From: an uncultured Pseudomonadota bacterium
GTDB taxonomy: Bacteria; Myxococcota_A; UBA796; JAFGLY01
Length of the DNA: 63,438 nt
Assembly: GCA_937912125.1 (NCBI GenBank)
Contig: CALDOK010000279.1
Coordinates: 1-63,438, forward strand
Direction of reading: 5' to 3'
The translations under genes and the position numbers were made by a program. This document shows, one piece after another, positions 47,113-54,434 of the stretch. The first letter of the stretch is position 1. Each line of letters opens with the position of its first letter. The notes below the pieces were generated by a model. That model was not told the origin of the DNA. It worked only from the letters and a program-made list of their open reading frames with translations, and did no database searches.

Positions 47113-48033
47113 GTGCAGCGCGCTCTCTTCGTTCTGTTCGCCCTGGTCCACGCCGGCTGCGGCCTGGGTAAGGCGCCCGTGGTGGTCGGCGACACGGGAG
47201 ATCCCAGCGACAGCGAGGCTCCCATCGAGGACACCGCCCCGGTGCGCTACCACCCCGACGACTACGCCTCGGCGGCGGTGCATGGCGCCGAAGCCCGGCT
47301 GTCGGTCCAGCGCTGTGTCAGCTGTCACGGCGAGGACCTGATGGGGCTGGGCAGGGCCGGCGGCTGCGATCCCTGCCACGCCAGTGGCTGGCGCGACGAC
47401 TGCGTCTACTGCCACGGTGGCCAGGACGACACGACCGGGGCGCCACCCCTGCACATCTCCGGCGCCGACGACGGCCAGGCCGCCAGCTTCCTCCCCCACC
47501 AGGCCCATGTGGTCGACACCGCAACCCACGCCGCCTTCGGCTGTGAGCAGTGCCACGCGGTGCCCACCGACGTGCTCAGCGCCGGCCACTTGTTCCTGGG
47601 CGACGATAGCCCGGCGCGGGCCGAGACCGACTTCTCCGGCGGCATCGACAGCACCGTGGGCTGGGACGACTCCCGCACCTGCGTGTCCAGCTGGTGTCAC
47701 GGCGACGGCCAGGGGGCCGCAGGGCGGGTGGAGCACAGCGACGAGGTCCAGGGCTGCGGCGCGTGCCACGAGGACGCTGACAGCGGCTCCGGCGGCTGGC
47801 GGCGCATGACCGGCGAGCACGAGGCCCACATGGATCGCGGGCTGGCCTGCCGCCACTGTCACCAGGACGTGGTGGGCGACGACGACGCCATCGTGGGGCT
47901 GTCGCTGCACGTCAACGGCGAGCTGGACATCGCCATCGGCGACACCTGGGTGAGCTGGGAGGGCGGCAGCTGTGACGGGCTCTGCCACACCGATGGCTTC
48001 TGGTACTGGCACTGGTCCAGCAGCTGGGAGTAG
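47113..48033 (+). CDS. Multihaem c-type cytochrome lipoprotein
   Basis: 306 residues from GTG 47113 with GGAGG 4 bases upstream. The signal ends ALVHAGC (lipobox), followed by a GDTGDPSDSE linker. Haem sites in order: CVSCH, CDPCH, CVYCH, CEQCH, then CVSSWCH (CX4CH), CGACH, CRHCH, and last CDGLCH (CX3CH). The CX4CH followed by CXXCH matches the Geobacter-type GSu C4xC/C2xC motif of outer-membrane cytochromes. Six sites are canonical and two need an unusual spacing for haem attachment. Predicted to be an outer-membrane electron-transfer lipoprotein, a plausible partner of the CydA-octahaem system at 3966-7675. Confidence 0.85.
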   Translation: MQRALFVLFALVHAGCGLGKAPVVVGDTGDPSDSEAPIEDTAPVRYHPDDYASAAVHGAEARLSVQRCVSCHGEDLMGLGRAGGCDPCHASGWRDDCVYCHGGQDDTTGAPPLHISGADDGQAASFLPHQAHVVDTATHAAFGCEQCHAVPTDVLSAGHLFLGDDSPARAETDFSGGIDSTVGWDDSRTCVSSWCHGDGQGAAGRVEHSDEVQGCGACHEDADSGSGGWRRMTGEHEAHMDRGLACRHCHQDVVGDDDAIVGLSLHVNGELDIAIGDTWVSWEGGSCDGLCHTDGFWYWHWSSSWE

Positions 48034-48132
48034 GGCCCGCCTCTGGCTGGAGTGGCTGGGAGAGCAGCAAACTCGTCCGGCCCGCTTCTTTTCGTGCTAG
48101 GCCTACGGTGCACTCTTCTCCAGGAGCACCCC

Positions 48133-48462
48133 GTGGAACCCAACACCACCGGAACCGTCGCCATGGGCGCGGGCATCGCCGTCGTCGTGCTGCAGATCGT
48201 GATGTTCTGCGCGGGGTTCATCCCCATCGTGAACTTCGTCAACTTCCTGCTCTTCCCCCTCATCCTCATTCTCGACGTCGTGGCCATCGTCACGGGCGTG
48301 ATGGGCATGAAGAAGGCCACGCTGCTCGGGGGCGTGGGCAAGGGTGCGTCCGTGACGGGTCTGGCCATCGGCATCGGCCACATCCTGCTGATGATCGGCC
48401 TCACCATCGTGGGGCTGCTGGCGGGTGGCCTGGCCGTGCTGGCCAGCGCGCTGGGCGCCTAG
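48133..48462 (+). CDS. Small membrane protein of unknown function (DUF4190-like)
   Basis: 109 residues from GTG 48133, with CAGGAG 6 bases upstream. Three TM segments: VAMGAGIAVVVLQIVMFCAGF, VNFVNFLLFPLILILDVVAIVTGV and ASVTGLAIGIGHILLMIGLTIVG. The pattern of two or three helices with a GxxGmkka loop resembles small DUF4190-type membrane proteins. Its stop codon overlaps the stop of the convergent barrel gene within the shared tetranucleotide CTAG (48459-48462). Confidence 0.7.
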   Translation: MEPNTTGTVAMGAGIAVVVLQIVMFCAGFIPIVNFVNFLLFPLILILDVVAIVTGVMGMKKATLLGGVGKGASVTGLAIGIGHILLMIGLTIVGLLAGGLAVLASALGA

Positions 48463-49763
48463 AAGCTGAACCGCCCCCGCAGATACCCGGCCTTGCCGGT
48501 GGCAGAGAGCTCCGCGTTCTTGCCGCCGAAGCCGATGGCGCCGTAGGCGGAGATCTCCAGGTTCTGGCCCCACGCGTAGGAGATCCAGGGGTTCAACAAC
48601 CACGAACCGTCGCTGAGGTTGGCGATGCCGGTCAGGGCCAGATCCGTGTGAATCCGGCCCAGGGGCACCTGCACGGTGCCCGTGCCGTAGTGCTGGCCCA
48701 GGGCCCGGATGGTCTGCTCCATGTAGAGCATCCAGTGCCACAGGGTGTAGGCGTCCGCCGACTCCATGCCGCGCTGGTTGTACAGGTACTCCACCATCAG
48801 CGTTGTTCCGCCGGGGATGACGTACTGGGCACCGGCGTCGACCTCGATCCACGTCTCCTCGGCGATCTTGTCGAGCCCTTCCCAGTCATCCAGCGCCATC
48901 ATGTTGTAGGCGCCCTCGGCCCACAGCCCGACGCCCAGGACCTCACCGTTGATGTCCAGGCCGACCATCTGCCGCCGTCCCTGGACCATGAAGGCTTCCA
49001 TGCTCATGGCGGTGGGGTCCAGCCCGGCCAGGTCACGGTAGTTGGCGTAGCTGGCGGTGAAGGCCCACTGGCCCGGGGCGATGCGGGCCCGGGCGGCGAT
49101 GGCGCTGTCCTCGACCTCGAAGTCTCCGAAGGTCTGCCGGGGCAGGGCCCAGGCCTCGATCATGCCCTGCAGGGGCAGGACGTACTCGAAGCGGGCGGCG
49201 GTGACGCCCTGCTTCTCGTAGGACGGGTCGAGCATGTCCTTGACGGTGAAGGGGTCGGTGGGGTTCCAGAAGTACCCACTGCCGAACCGGAACGGCTGCT
49301 TGCCCATGCGGAACTTGAACTGCCCCTGCCGCGCCGAGAAGTAGGCGTCGTTGAGGTAGATCTCGTCCTCCATGGTGAAGCTGGCGAAGCTGGGATCCCA
49401 CATGGCCAGCATGGCGATGTCGTCGGCGAACTTCTCGGGCAGCACGTCGGCCATGGCGATGCTGGTGGTGCCGTGGAAGCTGCGGGCCACGAGGTTGGCG
49501 TTGGCCGAGAATCCCGCCGCCGGCTTGGCCTCGAGGTTGAGCCGCAGCTTGTTGTAGTCCATCAGATCCAGGCCGCTGCCCTCGGGCTCATCCTCGCCTT
49601 CCTCCAGCTCGCGCTCGGGGAAGGCCATCAGCGCGGCCTGGTTCTCCACGTAGCCAGACCAGCGGATGGTCTGCTCCTCGGCCATGTTGACCGAAAAATC
49701 CCCAGCCTGAGCGCCTCCAGCCCAGATGAGCACGCCGAGCATGAACGTAGGGGTGCATTTCAC
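48459..49763 (-). CDS. Outer-membrane beta-barrel protein
   Basis: 434 residues from GTG 49763, which has GGGAG a few bases upstream and gives a normal signal peptide (CTPTFMLGVLIWAGGAQA, cleaved before GDFS). ATG 49793 is an alternative but sits only one base after GGAGG and overlaps the RND gene. The mature protein alternates strands (IRWSGYVENQAALM, LRLNLEAKPAAGFSANANLVAR, FRMGKQPFRFGSGYFW, WAFTASYANYRDLAG) and ends RGRFSF with a terminal Phe, as barrels do. ~16-18 strands is my rough estimate. As the last gene of the RND operon it would be the outer-membrane component of an export or lipid-transfer path. Confidence 0.75.
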   Translation of the reverse strand: MKCTPTFMLGVLIWAGGAQAGDFSVNMAEEQTIRWSGYVENQAALMAFPERELEEGEDEPEGSGLDLMDYNKLRLNLEAKPAAGFSANANLVARSFHGTTSIAMADVLPEKFADDIAMLAMWDPSFASFTMEDEIYLNDAYFSARQGQFKFRMGKQPFRFGSGYFWNPTDPFTVKDMLDPSYEKQGVTAARFEYVLPLQGMIEAWALPRQTFGDFEVEDSAIAARARIAPGQWAFTASYANYRDLAGLDPTAMSMEAFMVQGRRQMVGLDINGEVLGVGLWAEGAYNMMALDDWEGLDKIAEETWIEVDAGAQYVIPGGTTLMVEYLYNQRGMESADAYTLWHWMLYMEQTIRALGQHYGTGTVQVPLGRIHTDLALTGIANLSDGSWLLNPWISYAWGQNLEISAYGAIGFGGKNAELSATGKAGYLRGRFSF

Positions 49764-49789
49764 ATGCTCCCGCTTGGTACACGGCCAGC

Positions 49790-52700
49790 TCATACCTCCA
49801 CCCCCGCCTTCTCCAAGGCACCGATCAGGGCTGGCAGCAGGTAGGCCGACATGAGGAAGCAGATGGTGATGCCCAGGCCCAGGATGATGCCCATGCTGGA
49901 CAGGCCCCGGTACAGGCCGAAGGCGAAGGTGCCGAACGCCGCGATGGTGGTGATGGAGGTGAGCAGGATGGCTCGGCCCACCGTGGACAACACGGTGCCG
50001 ATCTTGCCTGCGCCCTCGATGCGGTAGCGGTGGATGACGTGCACGCCGTTGTCGATGCCGATGCCCAGGATCAGGGGGATGGCGATGACGTTGGCCATGT
50101 TCAGCTCGATGCCCAGCAGGGTCATGGCGCCCACGGTCCAGATGGCGCCCACGCTTAGGGGGATCAGGGCCAGCACGCTCGAGATGATGCCCTCGCCCAG
50201 CTTCCCGCGGCGGAAACCCCAGAAGTCCACCAGCAGCAGGATGGCGATGGCGATCAGGGCGTAGAGGGTGGCGGCCTTGCCCTCGAGGGCCCCTCGCTCG
50301 ATGGTGGCCACGAACAGGGGCGGGGTGCCGGTGACCCGGGGGCTGACGGCCGCGACGTCGGCGAACAGGCGCTGCTGGAAGTCCTGGTTCCACACGTCGC
50401 CGCTGGGGTAGGCGGTGATCAGGAACTTGTCGCCCCCGATGGACTGGTAGCGCTCGCGGATGCTGTCGGGCAGCGACTCGAGGGTGATGGTCTCGGGGTT
50501 GGCCATAGCCAGGTAGCTGCGCTTCATGGCCGGCTGGAAGACGTCCTGGAAGCTGTCCAGCAGAGCGGGCATGCGCTCGGGGTTGGCTTCGGCGAAGGCG
50601 GCGATGGCCTTGACGTCCTCGGACGCGGCGACCCGGGGCCAGCCGCCCGGGGGACGGGGCTTGCCCTCTTCGCGCTTCACGCAGGTCTCGCCCTCTTCCA
50701 CGATGCGGCCGGCGGCCTTGTAGAGGCGATCCTGGCCGGCCATGTAGGCGCTCTTGCGGATGGTGATGACGTTGCAGTCCATCTGGTACAGGGCCTTCAG
50801 GAACGCATCCACGCGCTCCTGGGCCGTCGCCAGCTCGCCTTCTCCGGCTTCTACGAGCAATTCGGGATCGACGGTGAAGCGGGGGGGCTCGTCCCAGGCG
50901 TCCACGCGGTCCCGGATCTGCTCCACACGCTCGGCGCGCTCAGCCTGCTTGTCGGCGGGAGGCAGCATGTAGGAGATGGAGTCCACCATGCGAATGGAGC
51001 CCAGGTCATCGAGCCCGTCGGTCAGGGTATAGGCCTCCTCGAGGCTGTTGGCGCTGACCACCAGGGAGTCGGGGTGCAGGTAGAAGCGCTCCTCGAGCAC
51101 CTCGGACAGCTCGATGGAGGCGAGGTTCTTGGCCTCCACATCGAACATGTCCTTGGTCCAGGCCACGTCCTTGGCCTCGAAGGCCAGGAAGATGGTGGCC
51201 GCGCCGACCACGGCCAGGGTGACCGGCCAGAAGCGGTGGGCCCAGCCGCCGGTGACGGCCAGGAAGCGGAACTCGATGACCGAGCGTTTGGTGACCAGGG
51301 GCGTGCCCTTCTTGGCGGCGCGCTTCTCGCGGCGACGGTGCAGGATGACCAGGGCGGCGGGCAGCACCATCAGGCTGGTGAGCAGGGTGCAGAGCACGCC
51401 GATGCCGGCGGCGATGCCAAAGTCGGTGAAGCCCTTGAAGCTGGTGAGCCCCAGGGCCAGGAAGGCCATGGCGGTGGTGAGGCCGCCGGTGAGCACGCCC
51501 TTGCCGGTCTTCTGCAGGGTGGCCCGCAGGGCGTCCTCGATGGACTCGCCCGCGCCCCTGCGCTGGGTGAACTCCCCCAGGATGTGGATGAAGTAGTCCA
51601 CCCCCATGCCCAGCAGGATGATGGGGAACATCATGGCCATCATGGTCAGCTCACCCAGCACCAGGGCGTTGACCCCCAGGGCCACGGTGATGGACATGGC
51701 CAGCACCACCATGGCCACTACGGGGGAGGTCCACATGCGGAAGGTGATCACGAACAGGGCCAGCACCGCCACGAAGGACAGCAGCATGTTCCAGCCGAAG
51801 TCGTGGAACATGGTGGCGTATTCGTCGTCCACCACCACCTGCATGCCGGCCATGCCGGTGCCCGAGTCCAGCTTGTCCAGGGGCGCGATGGACGGCACCT
51901 TGTAGGGCAGCTGCAGGCGCATGGCGTCGATCTTGGCCTGGTCGCCCTCCAGGGACGGCAGCATGGCGTTCCAGATGCCGGTGACATCCCAGGGCCCAGC
52001 GTAGTTCTCGCCGATGGCCGGGTGCTCGAGCAGCAGCTCCTCGAAGATGTCCCGGGCGCGCTGCACGGCGGGCACGGAGTACTGCCACTCCTCGGAGGAA
52101 TAGACCGGCTGCACCATCACCAGCAGCATGCTCTTGTCGTCGGAGAAGAAGTGCTCCTCGCCGATGGTGAAGCGCTGCACGGCGTCTTCGATCTCGGCCT
52201 TGGCCACGGCGGGGTCCAGGTCGGGGTTGTCCAGGTACCAGCGCAGGGTGCTGGGCAGGGACCACATGGAGTCGATGGCCCGGGTGGCGGCGGCTTCCTG
52301 GGCCTCGGGGCTCTCTTCGCCGTCGCCTTCGTCGACGTATTCCTTCTTGAACAAGCGGTTGTAGCCGTCCACCACGGCGGCCAGCCCAGGCTCGTCGAAC
52401 TGCCCGTTGTCCAGCATGTCGTCGAGATCGTCGGCCTCCACCATCATCAGCCCGTGCTCGAGCATGAAGTCCAGCTGCTCGCCGTAGGTCACCCGCTCGA
52501 TCAGCGGCTTCCCGTCGGCGGTGGACAGCTCCAGCAGGTGATCCTCGAGCTTGCCGGCGAAGGTGAGCAGCTCGTCCGGATCGGGGCCCTCGAGGGAGAA
52601 GAGGATGATCTCGGAGTTGCCGTACTCCTCGAGCACCTCCTTGAACTCCTGCACCGCGGGCTCGTCCTGGGGCAGCAGATCCATCCAGCTCATCTTGGGC

Positions 52701-52816
52701 ACGATGGTGGCGGAAAGGCCCGCGCCGACGAGGAAGGTCAGCAGCGCGGCGATGAGGTAGCGCCAGGGGTGCCGGGCGGAGCCGGTGGCGAGCCAGTTGA
52801 AGAATCTCTCTCTCAT
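49790..52816 (-). CDS. RND/MMPL-family exporter
   Basis: 1008 residues. GAGGT is 7 bases before ATG 52816. It has the RND layout of two halves: TM1 (YLIAALLTFLVGAGLSATI), a large periplasmic loop (~residues 35-330), a five-helix bundle with GMGVDYFIHILGEF, then TM7, a second loop, and a second bundle with ILGIGIDNGVHVIHRYR. This is the MMPL/hydrophobe type rather than AcrB type. Members move lipids, polyketides or large hydrophobic molecules using the proton gradient. It overlaps the TetR gene's stop by 4 bases. The cargo is unknown. The neighbouring LolA-like gene hints at lipid or lipoprotein traffic. Confidence 0.9.
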   Translation of the reverse strand: MRERFFNWLATGSARHPWRYLIAALLTFLVGAGLSATIVPKMSWMDLLPQDEPAVQEFKEVLEEYGNSEIILFSLEGPDPDELLTFAGKLEDHLLELSTADGKPLIERVTYGEQLDFMLEHGLMMVEADDLDDMLDNGQFDEPGLAAVVDGYNRLFKKEYVDEGDGEESPEAQEAAATRAIDSMWSLPSTLRWYLDNPDLDPAVAKAEIEDAVQRFTIGEEHFFSDDKSMLLVMVQPVYSSEEWQYSVPAVQRARDIFEELLLEHPAIGENYAGPWDVTGIWNAMLPSLEGDQAKIDAMRLQLPYKVPSIAPLDKLDSGTGMAGMQVVVDDEYATMFHDFGWNMLLSFVAVLALFVITFRMWTSPVVAMVVLAMSITVALGVNALVLGELTMMAMMFPIILLGMGVDYFIHILGEFTQRRGAGESIEDALRATLQKTGKGVLTGGLTTAMAFLALGLTSFKGFTDFGIAAGIGVLCTLLTSLMVLPAALVILHRRREKRAAKKGTPLVTKRSVIEFRFLAVTGGWAHRFWPVTLAVVGAATIFLAFEAKDVAWTKDMFDVEAKNLASIELSEVLEERFYLHPDSLVVSANSLEEAYTLTDGLDDLGSIRMVDSISYMLPPADKQAERAERVEQIRDRVDAWDEPPRFTVDPELLVEAGEGELATAQERVDAFLKALYQMDCNVITIRKSAYMAGQDRLYKAAGRIVEEGETCVKREEGKPRPPGGWPRVAASEDVKAIAAFAEANPERMPALLDSFQDVFQPAMKRSYLAMANPETITLESLPDSIRERYQSIGGDKFLITAYPSGDVWNQDFQQRLFADVAAVSPRVTGTPPLFVATIERGALEGKAATLYALIAIAILLLVDFWGFRRGKLGEGIISSVLALIPLSVGAIWTVGAMTLLGIELNMANVIAIPLILGIGIDNGVHVIHRYRIEGAGKIGTVLSTVGRAILLTSITTIAAFGTFAFGLYRGLSSMGIILGLGITICFLMSAYLLPALIGALEKAGVEV

Positions 52817-53481
52817 GGGGTACCTCGATGGGCGTCCGTCGAGCTGGGCGGGCACACCAGACAGCCGCGTTTCACAAAGTCCCCGACGGCCGCGGCGAGC
52901 CGGGGGGGATCGTTGTCGATGAGTCCGAAGTGGATCTGCAGGAACAGGGCGTCCAGCAGCACGACGATGGAGGCGCCGGTGATGGGGGAGTCCAGCTCGG
53001 GGCGGACGGTGCCCTCGCGCTTGCCCTCTTCGAGCAGGTCCTCGATCACCTGGTTGTACTGGCGGTAGATGTCTGCCAGCTGGGCCTCGAGCTTCTGCTC
53101 CAGTTCCTCGCCAGCGCCGGTGAGGATGGACAGGAAGGCCTTGAAGAGGTGTGGGACATCCGCGTACATGTGGAAGGTCCCGCTGATCATCAGCTCGAGC
53201 TTGTCGGCCGCGGGCATGGGCATGGCCAGCAGCGGCTCGAGCTCGGAGGTCACCTTGTCCGTCTCGCGCTGCACCACCGCCAGGAACAGGTCGTCCTTCG
53301 AGGGGAAGTGCCAGTAGACCGTGCCCCGGCCGATGCTGGCGGTCTTGGCCACGTCGCTCATGGTGCTGCGGGCGAAGCCCTTGTCGTGCAGGCAGGCCAT
53401 GGCGGCGTCGAGGATCTGGTCGCGCTTGGCGGCGAGGTCTTCGGGGCTGCGGGCGACCTGGCGCTTCTTGGGTGGGGTCAT
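52813..53481 (-). CDS. TetR-family transcriptional repressor
   Basis: 222 residues. The N-terminal helix-turn-helix is AMACLHDKGFARSTMSDVAKTASIGRGTVYWHFPSKDDLF, a typical TetR signature. The helical ligand-binding domain follows, with a C-terminus in which LFLQIHFGLID resembles AcrR-type regulators. Its start is 10 bases after the LolA-like stop and its end overlaps the RND start, so it is embedded in the operon it should control. The likely operators are the two palindromes at 54271-54314. The inducer is unknown. Confidence 0.92.
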   Translation of the reverse strand: MTPPKKRQVARSPEDLAAKRDQILDAAMACLHDKGFARSTMSDVAKTASIGRGTVYWHFPSKDDLFLAVVQRETDKVTSELEPLLAMPMPAADKLELMISGTFHMYADVPHLFKAFLSILTGAGEELEQKLEAQLADIYRQYNQVIEDLLEEGKREGTVRPELDSPITGASIVVLLDALFLQIHFGLIDNDPPRLAAAVGDFVKRGCLVCPPSSTDAHRGTP

Positions 53482-53491
53482 GGTGCGCGCC

Positions 53492-54241
53492 CTACATCGA
53501 GGTGATGAAGTCGGTGGTGAACAGGCTGTCCTGGACCTCCACGCCGTAGGCCACCTCGATCATCTTGATGGCCGTCTGGCTGCCGCGCTTGAGGTTGTGC
53601 ATGACCATCTCCCGGGGGGTCCAGGTGCCGCTGATCTGCTCCCAGCCGGACATCTCGAGGGTCTTGACGTGGCGGTCCTTCTTGTCGAGGTAGTGCACCT
53701 GGTGGGTGACGAAGGTCTCCGCGTCCACCCAGGCCACCATCTTCGAATAGGAGCTGTTGCCCTTGGGGGTGGCGGTGAGCTTGTGGCAGGAGCGTCCGTT
53801 CAGGTCTTCGTCGACCATCTCGGTGGTGGTCCAGTCGTCTTCCCAGGAGCCGCCGCTCATGTCTTCGTAGCTGAAGTCGCTGCCTTCCATGCTGCCGTTG
53901 CGGGCGGAGCTGGCGATCTTGCGCAGGTCGTCGGAGTCGGGGAAGTAGGCCCACATCACGTCGCCGCCCTCGAGGCTGAGCATGCCGATGCCGGCGGAGG
54001 GGGCGGGGGAGATGAAGCGCATCACGGACTGATCGTCGCCGCCCTTCGACCAGCTCTCGATGCGGAAGGTGCGGGTGGCCCCCGAGGTGGTGGTGATGGT
54101 CTGCTCCATCAGGATGTGGGCGGTGTCGGACTTCTGGATGGCGTCGGCCTTGGCCAGCACCTCGGCGGGGGTGAGGGCCTGGGCCACTGTGGGCAGTGCC
54201 AGCATCAAGGCGGCGAACACGGTGGTGGTGATGGTGTGCAT
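53492..54241 (-). CDS. LolA-like outer-membrane lipoprotein-sorting protein
   Basis: 249 residues with a signal peptide (AALMLALPTVAQA). The fold is that of the LolA-like family seen beside RND exporters: ILMEQTITTTSGATRTFRIESWSKGGDDQSVMRF, GGDVMWAYFPDSDDLRKI, GRSCHKLTATPKGNSSYSKMVAWVD, then HQVHYLDKKDRHVKTLEM. Such proteins have a hydrophobic cavity and may shuttle lipids or lipoproteins through the periplasm. First gene of the operon, 30 bases from the nearest operator. Confidence 0.85.
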   Translation of the reverse strand: MHTITTTVFAALMLALPTVAQALTPAEVLAKADAIQKSDTAHILMEQTITTTSGATRTFRIESWSKGGDDQSVMRFISPAPSAGIGMLSLEGGDVMWAYFPDSDDLRKIASSARNGSMEGSDFSYEDMSGGSWEDDWTTTEMVDEDLNGRSCHKLTATPKGNSSYSKMVAWVDAETFVTHQVHYLDKKDRHVKTLEMSGWEQISGTWTPREMVMHNLKRGSQTAIKMIEVAYGVEVQDSLFTTDFITSM

Positions 54242-54270
54242 GTCAGCTCCTGGGTGCTGGGTCTTGCTTG

Positions 54271-54288
54271 ACCGACTCTTGGGTCGGT
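54271..54288. promoter_or_regulatory. TetR operator copy 1: ACCGAC-TCTTGG-GTCGGT
   Basis: A perfect 6-bp inverted repeat with a 6-base spacer, located 30-47 bases upstream of the LolA-like ATG. Its arms are identical to those of copy 2. TetR-family dimers bind palindromes of about this size. Confidence 0.75.
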
Positions 54289-54296
54289 AAAGCCCG

Positions 54297-54314
54297 ACCG
54301 ACGTGTCAGTCGGT
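54297..54314. promoter_or_regulatory. TetR operator copy 2: ACCGAC-GTGTCA-GTCGGT
   Basis: The same arms and spacer length as copy 1, with centres 26 bp apart. The spacer sequences differ, so only the arms are conserved. This is a strong sign of a protein-binding site. It lies between the operon and the divergent TPM gene and could affect both. Confidence 0.75.
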
Positions 54315-54434
54315 ATAGGATCGATCCCCGATGCCTGTCAACTCTTTTCTCCGGCCGCGTCCCTCAGGCTCCTGTGAGGGGAAGTGCCGGGAGCCTGGGC
54401 GTCGGTGCGATAGGCTCTCCCATCAGGAGATTCC

